63,322 nucleotides of DNA from Planctomycetota bacterium (GCA_022562915.1 JADFOJ010000007.1:1-63322), one strand, 5' to 3'. Counted from the first letter of the stretch, positions 33,603-42,113 are shown. Program-made: numbers and translations. Notes: generated by a model from the letters alone, not told the origin.

Positions 33603-34901
33603 ATGCCGATCAGATCGTCCATGGCCGCCCTCATCGACGTCATCTACCTGATCGTCGCGGTGATCACGTCACCGGTGTGGCTCGTGCGGATGGTCCGGAC
33701 AGGCAAGATCAGGACTGACTGGGCGGGCCGGTTCGGCCTGACCGGGCCGATACCCGCCCCACGGCGACCGAGGGTGCTGCTGCACGGCGTATCGGTGGGG
33801 GAGGTCAACGCCATCCGCGAGCTCGTCGAGACGCTCAGCGCCCCGCCGATCGAGGCCGAGATCATCGTCTCGGCGACGACCGACACCGGCTGTTCCCGGG
33901 CGAAGAGCCTGTTTGACGGGCGCCATCGCGTCGTACGGTATCCCCTGGATTTCTCCTTCGCCGTGCGCCGTTTCCTGCGCTCCGTGCGACCGGACGTCGT
34001 GGTGCTGGTCGAATTGGAGGTGTGGCCGAACTTCGTCCGCGCCGCCGCGCGGCAGGGCTGCCCGGTGTGTGTCGTCAACGGCCGGTTGACCGAGCGCAGC
34101 GTGCGCGGCTATCGCCTGCTCGGCCCCGCACTGCGGCCGTCTTTTCGAGGCCTTGCCTTTGTCGCCGCACAGAACGACGCCTACGCGCGACGCTTCGGCG
34201 AGATGGGAGTGCCCCGGGAGCGACGGAACGTCACGGGAACGATGAAATGGGACACGGCCGAAATCGCCGACCATGTCGACGGTTCAGAGGAACTGGCCGA
34301 GTCGATGGGCATCGATCGAACCAGGCCCCTGGTCGTCGCCGGCTCGACGGCGCCGGGTGAGCACGAGTTGCTCGTCGGCGCCGTCGGCGAGAAGGTACAG
34401 CTCCTGTGCGCGCCGCGCCGTCCCGAATGGTTCGACCAGGCGGCGGCCGCCATGCCCGGATGCGCCCGGCGGTCGCACGGCGACTGCGGCAGCAAGACGG
34501 GGCGGTTCCTGCTGGACACGATCGGCGAGCTGCGACAGGCATATGCCCTGGCGGACGTGGCCGTCGTAGGGCGCTCGTTCGGCAACCTGCACGGTTCGGA
34601 CATGATGGAGCCGCTGGCGCTGGGCGCGGCCGTCGTCACCGGACCGGCGGTACTGGATTTTCGGGACACGGTCGACGCGCTGCTGGCCGGCGACGGTCTC
34701 GTCCAGACCGATCGCCGGAACCTCCGCGAGACCCTCGCGCAACTCCTGGCCGACCCGGAGCGGCGACGGCAGCTTGTCGAGAACGGTCGTGTGGTTCTGC
34801 GCGCCCATCAGGGCGCGACGCAGCGCAACGCGGAGCTCATCGCCGTCTTACTGACTGAAAAAAACACCGGAACCGGATTGCTAAGCCCCACGGATAGGTG
34901 A
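33603..34901 (+). CDS. waaA: 3-deoxy-D-manno-octulosonic acid transferase (Kdo transferase)
   Basis: 432 residues. N-terminal membrane helix (I-D-V-I-Y-L-I-V-A-V-I). The GT-B/GT30 core shows L-L-H-G-V-S-V-G-E-V-N-A with the conserved Glu, then V-E-L-E-V-W-P-N and N-G-R-L-T-E-R-S. The C-terminal domain has G-S-T-A-P-G-E-H-E and R-S-F-G-N-L-H-G-S-D-M-M-E-P for the nucleotide-sugar. It adds Kdo from CMP-Kdo to lipid A precursor at the inner membrane, which implies LPS and an outer membrane. No other LPS genes are adjacent. Confidence 0.93.
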   Translation: MPIRSSMAALIDVIYLIVAVITSPVWLVRMVRTGKIRTDWAGRFGLTGPIPAPRRPRVLLHGVSVGEVNAIRELVETLSAPPIEAEIIVSATTDTGCSRAKSLFDGRHRVVRYPLDFSFAVRRFLRSVRPDVVVLVELEVWPNFVRAAARQGCPVCVVNGRLTERSVRGYRLLGPALRPSFRGLAFVAAQNDAYARRFGEMGVPRERRNVTGTMKWDTAEIADHVDGSEELAESMGIDRTRPLVVAGSTAPGEHELLVGAVGEKVQLLCAPRRPEWFDQAAAAMPGCARRSHGDCGSKTGRFLLDTIGELRQAYALADVAVVGRSFGNLHGSDMMEPLALGAAVVTGPAVLDFRDTVDALLAGDGLVQTDRRNLRETLAQLLADPERRRQLVENGRVVLRAHQGATQRNAELIAVLLTEKNTGTGLLSPTDR

Positions 34902-34929
34902 ACGAATCGCCCTGTCCGTGCCGCCGGGG

Positions 34930-34965
34930 AAAAAATGCGCCGTCCCGGCGCTAGCCGGGACGGCG
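34930..34965 (-). terminator. Intrinsic terminator for the minus-strand TPR gene
   Basis: A perfect 12-bp stem (34938-34949 with 34954-34965) and a 4-base loop GCTA. On the minus strand it is followed two bases later by six Ts (A30-A35 of the plus strand). It lies about 260 bases after the stop of the minus-strand gene at 35227, with no gene between. On the plus strand it has no T-run, so waaA does not profit from the same mechanism. Confidence 0.8.
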
Positions 34966-35015
34966 ACGGAGGAGAAAGAAGAAAGGAGAAGGAAGCGAGG
35001 GAAGGAATGCGAAAG
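34966..35015 (+). other. Polypurine tract next to the terminator
   Basis: About 45 of 50 bases are A or G (ACGGAGGAGAAAGAAGAAAG and on), in a genome region otherwise rich in CG dinucleotides. On the minus strand it is a pyrimidine tract directly before the terminator hairpin. The remaining gap (35016-35226) holds no complete gene. Confidence 0.7.
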
Positions 35016-35226
35016 GTACAACGCCCCACGGCGTCAGCTATTTCGTCTTACGGTTCAAGAACGTGACTGACCCCCACCCAGGGGAGTCGGTTCGCGGAGT
35101 AGTCCATCGGCGTCTCTCCGAACCCACGGTGTGCTCTCTCGGTGTATCGGGTCGACGGTCGCCCATTCCTTGAAAATGAAGTCGGTGATCCGTGGAACGA
35201 GCCCTCCGGGGGCCCTGGGGGCGGTT

Positions 35227-36882
35227 TCACTGGCTGGCCGTGGTGACGCTGCGGCAGAAGCAGGACGCGAGAATCTCGGTATCCGCGTTCTCGCTGGCCT
35301 TCTCGAAGCGCTTCTCGCAGGCGTGCGCTTCGGCAACGGCGCCCCGGAGGCGCAGGCACTCGGCGAGGCCGTGCAGGGACCAGACGTTGTCCGCGTGGCG
35401 CTGGAGGTCCGCCAGGTACACGGCCTCGGCCTCCTCGACGCGACCCTCCTCGAGCAGCAGGGCGCCGAGAGAGTGGCGGATCGGCTGCATCCACCCCGGC
35501 GGTTCGGCGTAGGGCATGGAGTCTTCGGCCGCGATTCCCCTTCGGAGCGCCGCGAAGGCCGCCTCGTGCTCGCCCTCCTTGAACAGGATCTCGCCCCACA
35601 TCATCTGGCGCGCGGCCTCCAGCAGGGTCTCGATCCTGGCGCGGCGGACCGTGGTCGTGTCGGGGATGGTCGCGGCGACCGACTCGAAGCGTTCGGCCTC
35701 GGCGCGGGCCGCGTCGAGACGATCGGTGTTCGCATACGCGACGGCGCGACCGTGATGCCAGAGCGCCGTCGCGATCGCGTACCGCGTACCGGGACCGGGT
35801 TCGGCCAGCATCTCCTGCCACATGCCGAATCGCATCATGACGTGCATCGGCACGAAACGGTATGCCTCGATCGCAGGGAACTCGGCGTCGTACCCGCTCG
35901 GCAACTTGGCCTCCATCGCACGGGCGGCCTGGATCGCGTCCGCGCGAGAGCCGCGGAACATCGCCGCCCAGGCGAGGAAGTGATGGTTGTGGGCACGATA
36001 CTTGTGGTAGATGCCCTGGCGCGGCGCCTGCGCGAAGAAGCGATCGTCCTCGATCACGGCACGCGAGTTGGATGCCACGGCCTCGTCGTACATGCCCAGC
36101 CGGATGTAGATGTGCGAAGGCATGTGGACGATGTGCCCCGCCGCGGGCATGAGACCCTCGAGGCGTCGAGCCGAAGGCAGCGCGCGGTCGGGCCGGTCGG
36201 ACGCCTCGACGGCGTGGATGTAGAGATGGTTGGCACCGGTGTGACCGGGTGCCGCGGCGAGAACGCGCTCGAGCGTCGCCACGATCTCCGGCGTGTGCTC
36301 TCCCCGCTCGACGTCGGTTCCGAGGGCGCGCCAGTCCAGCGAGATGTTCATCAGGGCGTCGGCAAAGAGCGCGCCCAGCAGAGGATCGTCGGGGAAACGC
36401 CTCCACGCCTCTCGCATCGCGTCCGCGTAGGCCACGTCGAGTGCACCGCGATCCTCGGGCGGCGGATCGGCGAAACGCCGCACCTGCGCCTCGATCAACG
36501 CGCGCTCGACCTCGGACGCGCCATCCGCCATCGCCAGCGCCCGCTGCGCCGCCTCGTGGGCCTGCCCGGCCACCGCCGGGTCGGTCATCGGCCTGTTGAT
36601 GTTCGGGCCCAGCGCGTACGCCATGCCCCAGTGCGCCATGGCGCAGTCGGGGTCGAGCCGGGCCATCTCGTTGAACGACCGCAGGGCCTCGTCGTGGTTG
36701 AAGCCCCAGCAGAGCGCGAGGCCCTGGTCGAAGTACGCCTGCGCCAACTCGGAGTCGGTCGTCACCTCGCGGCCGGACGTCCCCAGCCCGTCGTAGAGCG
36801 GAGGCGGCGTTGTGGCACAGGCCACGAGTAGTGCCGGGGCCGACAGGGTCAGGCCGAGTCGCATCGTCGAACGGGTGCACAT
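35227..36882 (-). CDS. TPR-repeat lipoprotein
   Basis: 551 residues; GGAGG 9 bases before the ATG at 36882 supports this start. Leader with a lipobox-like L-V-A-C. TPR-like helices run throughout (Y-F-D-Q-G-L-A-L-C-W-G-F-N-H-D-E-A; G-A-L-L-L-E-E-G-R-V-E-E-A-E-A). The middle has H-M-P-S-H-I-Y-I-R-L-G-M-Y-D-E-A, a signature of a widespread but uncharacterised TPR family. Envelope-located; role unknown. It is divergent from thiL. Confidence 0.85.
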   Translation of the reverse strand: MCTRSTMRLGLTLSAPALLVACATTPPPLYDGLGTSGREVTTDSELAQAYFDQGLALCWGFNHDEALRSFNEMARLDPDCAMAHWGMAYALGPNINRPMTDPAVAGQAHEAAQRALAMADGASEVERALIEAQVRRFADPPPEDRGALDVAYADAMREAWRRFPDDPLLGALFADALMNISLDWRALGTDVERGEHTPEIVATLERVLAAAPGHTGANHLYIHAVEASDRPDRALPSARRLEGLMPAAGHIVHMPSHIYIRLGMYDEAVASNSRAVIEDDRFFAQAPRQGIYHKYRAHNHHFLAWAAMFRGSRADAIQAARAMEAKLPSGYDAEFPAIEAYRFVPMHVMMRFGMWQEMLAEPGPGTRYAIATALWHHGRAVAYANTDRLDAARAEAERFESVAATIPDTTTVRRARIETLLEAARQMMWGEILFKEGEHEAAFAALRRGIAAEDSMPYAEPPGWMQPIRHSLGALLLEEGRVEEAEAVYLADLQRHADNVWSLHGLAECLRLRGAVAEAHACEKRFEKASENADTEILASCFCRSVTTASQ

Positions 36883-36953
36883 GGATTGTGTCCTCCGTCA
36901 AGGGTGCGGACACGAGTATAACCGCTACGCGCTAGAATCCCGGTTCCGCCACC

Positions 36954-37868
36954 ATGCGAGAATCAGAACTCCTCCAACACGTCTACGACACCGCGGACGG
37001 TCCCACCCGGCAGGTTCCGATCCCGCCCGGTGACGACATGGCGATGCTGCTGGTGGGGGAGGTACCCGTCCTGGCGGCGGTCGATCAGGTCATCGACGGG
37101 CGCCATTTCGATCTGGACACGACGCCGCTGGAGCTGGTGGGTCGCAAGGCCGTCACCCGGAGCCTCAGCGACGTGGCGGCGATGGCGAGTCATCCGGTCG
37201 CGCTGCTGGTGACCGTCGCACTGCCATCGGACTTCGGCCACGACCGCGCCACGGCGCTGTTCGATGCGATGCGTGAGACCGCCCGGTACTACGAGTGCCC
37301 GCTGGTCGGTGGTGACATCACGCTGCACCGGGATGCATCGAGTCCTCTGGTCTGCACGGTCACGGTGCTTGCACGGCCCGGGCCGGCCGGCGCCGTCACG
37401 CGATCCGGGGCGCGGTCCGGTGACACGCTCTACGTGACCGGACGGCTCGGCGGGTCGCTGGGTCCGGACGGTCTTGGCCGCCACCTGACGTTCGAGCCGC
37501 GCATCAGCGTGGCCCTGGGCCTCGCTGAGAACCTGCAGACACGGTTGCACGCGATGATCGACATCTCCGACGGCCTCGGTCGCGACGCGGCGCACCTGGC
37601 GCGGTGCTCCGGCGTGCGGATCGAGATCGATGCGGCGCGAATCCCCTGCGCCGACGGCGTGGACTGGCGTCGTGCCGCCAGTGACGGCGAGGATTACGAG
37701 TTGTGCTTCGCCGCCGCGGGCGAGGTGCCCTCGACACTTGCCGGCGTGCCCGTGACCGCCATCGGCCGCGTGTTCGAGCCGGGCCCGGGTACCGTGGCGC
37801 CGGTCGAGATCAGGGTCGGTGCGGAGTCGATCGATGCCACGCGACTGGGGTGGGAGCACCGCTCGTGA
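36954..37868 (+). CDS. thiL: Thiamine-monophosphate kinase
   Basis: 304 residues. Metal and ATP residues are in P-P-G-D-D-M-A near residue 24, the substrate region in L-S-D-V-A-A-M-A and G-G-D-I-T, then I-S-D-G-L-G-R-D and G-E-D-Y-E-L. The enzyme makes thiamine diphosphate, the cofactor of the E1 subunits encoded at 18.0-20.1 kb, though there is no shared operon. Its TGA overlaps the GTG of tsaE. TAGAAT at 36930 may be a -10 element. Confidence 0.93.
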   Translation: MRESELLQHVYDTADGPTRQVPIPPGDDMAMLLVGEVPVLAAVDQVIDGRHFDLDTTPLELVGRKAVTRSLSDVAAMASHPVALLVTVALPSDFGHDRATALFDAMRETARYYECPLVGGDITLHRDASSPLVCTVTVLARPGPAGAVTRSGARSGDTLYVTGRLGGSLGPDGLGRHLTFEPRISVALGLAENLQTRLHAMIDISDGLGRDAAHLARCSGVRIEIDAARIPCADGVDWRRAASDGEDYELCFAAAGEVPSTLAGVPVTAIGRVFEPGPGTVAPVEIRVGAESIDATRLGWEHRS

Positions 37869-38332
37869 ATGTCGTACGAACCACCTGGAGCGAGGCCGAG
37901 ACGATCGAGCTGGCGGCCCGGCTGGGGCGAGGGCTCGCCGGCGGGGAAGTCATCTGCCTGGAGGGCCCGCTGGGCAGCGGCAAGACATGCTTCGTCCGCG
38001 GCCTGGCGACGGGGCTGGGGCTCGATCCGACGGAGGTATGCAGCCCGACGTACGTCCTCTGGCGGCGGTACGAGAATCATGCGTCTCTCGCCCTGGTTCA
38101 CCTCGACGCGTTCCGGCTGAGCGGCCCGCAGGACCTCGAAGCAATCGGGTGGGAGGAACTGCTGGAGGAACCTGCCACGGTGATCGCCGTGGAATGGCCG
38201 AGCCGGATCGCCCCGGCGCTGCCGCCGCGACGGATCGAGGTGGTCATGGCGCACGCAGGCGAATCCGCCCGCCGCATTACCCTGGATGCGCCGCCGGAGA
38301 TCGCGTCGATCTGGGAACGACCGGATCGATGA
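37865..38332 (+). CDS. tsaE: tRNA threonylcarbamoyladenosine biosynthesis ATPase TsaE
   Basis: 155 residues from GTG (GTGA overlap with thiL, translational coupling). Walker A E-G-P-L-G-S-G-K-T (33-41), S-P-T-Y-V-L at about 60 and V-E-W-P-S-R near residue 111 are typical of TsaE. It powers the TsaB/TsaD complex that makes t6A37 in tRNA. The thiL-tsaE pairing is unusual next to the more common tsaE-tsaB arrangement. Its last 56 bases overlap the convergent fur-family gene. Confidence 0.92.
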   Translation: MNVVRTTWSEAETIELAARLGRGLAGGEVICLEGPLGSGKTCFVRGLATGLGLDPTEVCSPTYVLWRRYENHASLALVHLDAFRLSGPQDLEAIGWEELLEEPATVIAVEWPSRIAPALPPRRIEVVMAHAGESARRITLDAPPEIASIWERPDR

Positions 38333-38819
38333 GCCGGCGTCCCGCCGGGCTTATCGCGTAGATCTGGAAACGGTGGCCGACCGGGTCCCACCCGTGTTTC
38401 TCGCAGATGCGGTTGCGCAAGGCGACCAGCTCCTCGTCGGAAAACTCGATGTACTCTCCGGTCTTCATGCAGACGATGTAATCTCGAGCCGCCTTGCCGT
38501 AGATGAGCTGATAATGGGCCTGCTTGGAGTCGAACAGCGCCTGGGTGATGATCCCGGCGTCCTGGAGGAGCTTGACGGTGCGGTAGATGGTGGCCTTGGA
38601 GACGTGGTGACCGCGACGGCGCATCTCCATGAGCAACTGGTCGACTTCGAAGACGTCGTCGCACTCGATGATGGCGTCGAGGATGTCAGCGCGTTCGGGG
38701 GTGTACTTCAGGTTCTGCGTACGGAGGTATCGCCGGAAGATGGCGCACAGCGGAGCCATCACGACCAGCTGCGAGCCGTCCGGCGGTGGGGGAGGGGTCG
38801 GCAACGAGTGAACCGCCAT
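38277..38819 (-). CDS. Fur-family transcriptional regulator with reduced metal sites
   Basis: 180 residues; an ATG at 38759 is an alternative start that would remove a Pro-rich leader. The winged helix spans about 35-100 (T-P-E-R-A-D-I-L-D-A-I, S-K-A-T-I-Y-R-T-V-K-L-L). The dimerisation part has A-R-D-Y-I-V-C-M-K-T-G-E-Y-I-E-F where Fur proteins have H-H-H-x-x-C-x-x-C-G-x-x-x-E-F. The histidine run and the second Cys of that CxxC are missing, and there is no C-terminal CxxC. Structural zinc binding is therefore unlikely. Metal or peroxide response cannot be assigned. Divergent from the glycosyltransferase gene with a 42-base gap. Confidence 0.85.
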   Translation of the reverse strand: MAVHSLPTPPPPPDGSQLVVMAPLCAIFRRYLRTQNLKYTPERADILDAIIECDDVFEVDQLLMEMRRRGHHVSKATIYRTVKLLQDAGIITQALFDSKQAHYQLIYGKAARDYIVCMKTGEYIEFSDEELVALRNRICEKHGWDPVGHRFQIYAISPAGRRLIDPVVPRSTRSPAAHPG

Positions 38820-38861
38820 GAAACAAAGTGTACCGTGGGCACAGGCGAAAAAGAACCTGCA

Positions 38862-39956
38862 ATGTCACGTTCGCTGGCCATGCTGGGATTCGAACCGTAC
38901 GACACGGGGTCGCACCGCGCGGTGCGGGAGTTGGTCTCGGCGCATTCGCGGCATCGATGGACGTGGCTGACCCTGCCGGGCCGAGGCTGGAAGTGGCGGA
39001 TGCGCCTGGCCGCGGTGGAACTGCTGGACGAAGCCGCGGCAGCGGGGCGGCTCGACGAACCGATCGACGTGATCGTGGCGACCTCCCTGATAAGCGTCGC
39101 CGATCTGCGGGCCCTTCTGCCCGCGCGCCTGCGCGGCGTACCCGTGGTCCTGTACATGCACGAGAACCAGGCGGCGTACCCGTCGTCGGAGCAGCCCGGC
39201 CTGGACCCGGGCCGGGACGTCCATTTCGCGCTGACGAATCTGACGAGCATCCTGGCGTCGGACCTGGTCATCTGGAACAGCCGCTGGAACCACGACTCGT
39301 TCCTGTACGCGATGGACTCGATCATCCGGCGGGCCACCGCGGTTGATCTTCGCGGGTGGCGTGAGCGTGTCGAATCGAGAAGTCGCGTGATCTGGCCGCC
39401 GGTGGAGCCGCCTCCGGATGAGGGTAACCCCGAACGAACTTTACATAACGCGACCAGGGTCGTGTGGCCGCACCGGTGGGAACACGACAAGGGCCCCGAC
39501 GAGCTGCTGGAACTCGCGACCCGTTTCAGCGAACGGCACGACCTGCGGTGGACGATCCTCGGCGAGCAGTTCCCCGACACGCCGCCTGCGCTGCGCGAGT
39601 TCGAGAAACAGTTTGCCGCTCGTACCGATCACTTCGGCTTCGAGCCCGACCGGAGGCGCTACTGGGCGCACCTGGCCGCGTGCGACTGGGTGCTCTCCAC
39701 GGCGCGGCACGAGTTCTTCGGCGTCGCGGTGGTCGAGGCGTTGCTGGCCGGATGCCTGCCGTGGCTGCCGGATCGACTCAGCTACCCCGAACTGCTTCCG
39801 GCCGGCAGCCATGGACTGTCACCGGCGCGGCCGCCGGAGGATCGCGCCGCCCAGGTGCGCGCCATCCGCGAACACCTGCGCCCGGCGCTGGCGCCCAACG
39901 CGGTCGCCGCGATCGACACGGCCATCGAAGCCGCCGTGGCCGGTGCGAAGGGGTGA
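38862..39956 (+). CDS. DUF3524 glycosyltransferase, tRNA-queuosine alpha-mannosyltransferase-like
   Basis: 364 residues from the ATG at 38862; no clear Shine-Dalgarno. The N-terminal half is the DUF3524 type: F-E-P-Y-D-T-G-S-H, W-K-W-R-M-R, L-Y-M-H-E-N-Q-A-A-Y-P, F-A-L-T-N-L-T-S. The C-terminal half is a GT-B/GT4 domain (W-P-H-R-W-E-H-D-K-G-P-D-E-L, R-H-E-F-F-G-V-A-V-V-E-A-L). The human relative mannosylates queuosine at position 34 of tRNA-Asp. Bacterial members are generally annotated by homology only, so the substrate here is an inference. Confidence 0.85.
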   Translation: MSRSLAMLGFEPYDTGSHRAVRELVSAHSRHRWTWLTLPGRGWKWRMRLAAVELLDEAAAAGRLDEPIDVIVATSLISVADLRALLPARLRGVPVVLYMHENQAAYPSSEQPGLDPGRDVHFALTNLTSILASDLVIWNSRWNHDSFLYAMDSIIRRATAVDLRGWRERVESRSRVIWPPVEPPPDEGNPERTLHNATRVVWPHRWEHDKGPDELLELATRFSERHDLRWTILGEQFPDTPPALREFEKQFAARTDHFGFEPDRRRYWAHLAACDWVLSTARHEFFGVAVVEALLAGCLPWLPDRLSYPELLPAGSHGLSPARPPEDRAAQVRAIREHLRPALAPNAVAAIDTAIEAAVAGAKG

Positions 39957-39965
39957 TCGTCGAAT

Positions 39966-42113
39966 TCACGCCGCGTCGAAGAGTCTCATCTGGCCGACAT
40001 CGCCCGGGCGTCGAAACGCCCTCGACGAGGGTGCCGGCAACGGTCGATGAAGCCCCAGCCTCGCGGCAAAGACCCTGAACGTAGCCGCGATCTGCCCGGC
40101 CAGGGCACCGTGACCGCGTCCTCGATCGCCGAAACGCGAGTCATACAGGCGCCCGCCGTGCAGGTCTCTGATGCGCCCCTCGATCGCGGCGGCGCGGTCG
40201 GGAAACTGCACCTGGAGCCAGTCGAGAAAGACCGTCTTGACCTGGTGGGGAAGGCGAATCATGATCCAGCTCGCCGAGGCGGCGCCCGCTTCGGCGGCCG
40301 CCTCGAGCAGGTGGGGGATCTCGTGGTCGTTGAGACCCGGAATGATCGGCGCAAGCATCACCGAGACGGGGATGCCCGCGGCCGCCAGGTCGCTGATCGT
40401 GCGCAGCCTGTCCAGCGGCCGGCTCGCCCGCGGCTCCATGACCGCGGCGAGTTTCTTGTCCAGCGTCGTCAGGCTCAGTGTGACGTTGACCGCCCGGTGC
40501 TCCGCCAGAGACGCCAGCAGATCCAGGTCGCGAACGATCAGCCGGTTCTTGGTGATCATCCCGACCGGCTGGCGGCACTCCGAAAAAACCTCCAGGCACC
40601 GACGCGTGATCTCCAGCCGCCTCTCCAACGGCTGGTAGCAATCCGTCACGCCGGACATCACGATCGTCTCGCCACGCCAGCGAGACGCGGCAAGTTCGCG
40701 CCGCAAGAGTACCGGCGCGTCGGGCTTCGCGACGATCTTTGTCTCAAAGTCCAGACCGGACGAGAAGCCCAATGTCTCGTGTGTCGGGCGCGCGTAGCAG
40801 TTGTGGCTCACGACACCGTTTGCAATGAAATCGCCCGTTTCAGTCGTAATGTCATACAGTTGCCTGACGCCCCTGAGTGGTTCGATTGCAACAACGCCCA
40901 GTCGTGCACGGGTCCTGAGAGCCGTACCCTCAATCTCACGCTTCCGGAGAATCGCAGGGTCCGCTGTCTTGAAGAACCGGATGTGCTGGGGCAAACCACC
41001 GGTCACGCGAACCGTTTCGATGGGTGTCCGTCGCCCTTTCTCCTGGCGCTCCACGACGACGGAAAACCCGAATCTCCGGAAACAACCGATGGTCTGCTCA
41101 ATGATCGCGGCGTCAGTGTTCGAGATCCTGAGGGCTCCGCCGCTGTAGCTCCCCTCCGCATCAAAGATCCCTGCCATGAAGCCGCTGCTCCACTCCATCG
41201 AGGGTGTCAGAGGCCATTGCACAAGTTGGCGCACTCGCCGCACCCGTTCTTTGGCGTGCGTGCGAATCGCCATCACCTGCCTGCGCCGACCCGTGGCCTT
41301 CTGGAATGTGAACCGCGTCGTTGGGACCCCAAACTCTGCGAGGTAATTTGCGCCTCGATCCAAAGCCTCGTCATCCGTCAGTGCCAGGCGGAACTGGTGT
41401 TGTGTGCCGCCACCGCCACTGGAGCGCTTGTACACGTACTTTGCCAGCAATCCATCGCCGCGGATGAGCCCACAGAGATACCCGCGCTTGTAGTCCGGAC
41501 ACTTGGGTGTTGGCGAACCGGGATTCCCGAAACCGAGAAGCTTGTCGTTGTACGTCAAGTGCGGTCGCTGTTGGGCGCCATGACCCGTGCCTTGGACGTA
41601 CTTCCAGCCGCGTAGCGTCAAGAAGCGATGATCCGCACTAGCAATCAGGTTGGTCCCGTCCTCAAGAGTCACGCGATATGCAGGCTTCTCCGTCTCCCAA
41701 TGTGCCAGCACTTGACTCCGAACGAATCGACGGAACCAGCCGCGGCGAATCGTCCCGTAGATCTTGTCTCCGACCCGCAGGTCCGCGAGCCGCCGCGTCG
41801 TACCGTTTGCCATGAGAATGGACGTGTCACCGTCTGCGCAGTAGACGCATCCATGCTCGCAACCCCGATACGGGTTCACAGTCCACTTGAAGTTCAGATC
41901 CGGGCTGTCAACGCGGTTGATGATCGTTCGCGTGACGTCCCGGTAGACACGTGTGCGCACCTGAACGCCACAGGGATTGTCCCGGTGAGCTTCTTCCAGC
42001 GCTGTCGGCCATACATCCAGGCTCACCGATTCGAAGCGGTTGGCGGGGTTCAACGAGGTGCCGCGTCCGCGCGGGCGGGATGCGACGGAACTCAGCTGTA
42101 CGGCATTTGTCAC
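39966..42113 (-). CDS. PA0069/Rv2578c-type radical SAM protein carrying an intein
   Basis: 715 residues from the GTG at 42113 (AGGG 3-6 bases upstream; the start fits homologues that begin just before R-G-R-G-x-x-x-N-P-x-N-R-F-E). The frame is open up to 42287, but that extension does not look coding. After removal of the intein (residues 92-438) the host protein is 368 residues. Its [4Fe-4S] motif is G-C-E-H-G-C-V-Y-[intein]-C-Y-A-R-P, so the third cysteine is the +1 residue of the intein. Later parts (G-V-T-D-C-Y-Q-P-L-E, N-V-T-L-S-L-T-T-L-D) are the SplB-like family core. Function of the family is not settled; a DNA or small-molecule repair role has been guessed. Confidence 0.92.
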   Translation of the reverse strand: MTNAVQLSSVASRPRGRGTSLNPANRFESVSLDVWPTALEEAHRDNPCGVQVRTRVYRDVTRTIINRVDSPDLNFKWTVNPYRGCEHGCVYCADGDTSILMANGTTRRLADLRVGDKIYGTIRRGWFRRFVRSQVLAHWETEKPAYRVTLEDGTNLIASADHRFLTLRGWKYVQGTGHGAQQRPHLTYNDKLLGFGNPGSPTPKCPDYKRGYLCGLIRGDGLLAKYVYKRSSGGGGTQHQFRLALTDDEALDRGANYLAEFGVPTTRFTFQKATGRRRQVMAIRTHAKERVRRVRQLVQWPLTPSMEWSSGFMAGIFDAEGSYSGGALRISNTDAAIIEQTIGCFRRFGFSVVVERQEKGRRTPIETVRVTGGLPQHIRFFKTADPAILRKREIEGTALRTRARLGVVAIEPLRGVRQLYDITTETGDFIANGVVSHNCYARPTHETLGFSSGLDFETKIVAKPDAPVLLRRELAASRWRGETIVMSGVTDCYQPLERRLEITRRCLEVFSECRQPVGMITKNRLIVRDLDLLASLAEHRAVNVTLSLTTLDKKLAAVMEPRASRPLDRLRTISDLAAAGIPVSVMLAPIIPGLNDHEIPHLLEAAAEAGAASASWIMIRLPHQVKTVFLDWLQVQFPDRAAAIEGRIRDLHGGRLYDSRFGDRGRGHGALAGQIAATFRVFAARLGLHRPLPAPSSRAFRRPGDVGQMRLFDAA
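40800..41840 (-). mobile_element. LAGLIDADG intein inside the radical SAM gene
   Basis: 347 residues, in frame. Block A starts with Cys1 (C-A-D-G-D-T-S-I), block B has S-A-D-H-R-F-L-T, and the C-terminus is G-V-V-S-H-N followed by Cys+1, all residues needed for class 1 protein splicing. Two endonuclease motifs are visible: Y-L-C-G-L-I-R-G-D-G (121-130) and F-M-A-G-I-F-D-A-E-G (221-230). Asp/Glu residues at the motif ends remain (G-D-G, D-A-E-G), so the homing endonuclease may be active. The DNA here looks lower in GC than its flanks, consistent with later arrival. Confidence 0.93.

Noticed and set aside
34902-35226. RNase P RNA, tmRNA or SRP RNA in the non-coding gap
   Set aside because: I looked for their conserved core strings (for example the P4 segment of RNase P RNA, the tmRNA ends, the SRP GGAAG tetraloop region) and found none that fit.
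35131-36831. Plus-strand open frame of 566 codons
   Set aside because: Antisense of the TPR lipoprotein gene, with Arg/His/Val-rich composition typical of shadow frames in high-GC DNA.
40047-41615. Plus-strand open frame of 522 codons over the intein
   Set aside because: Antisense to a gene with clear motifs on both intein and extein; no recognisable domain.
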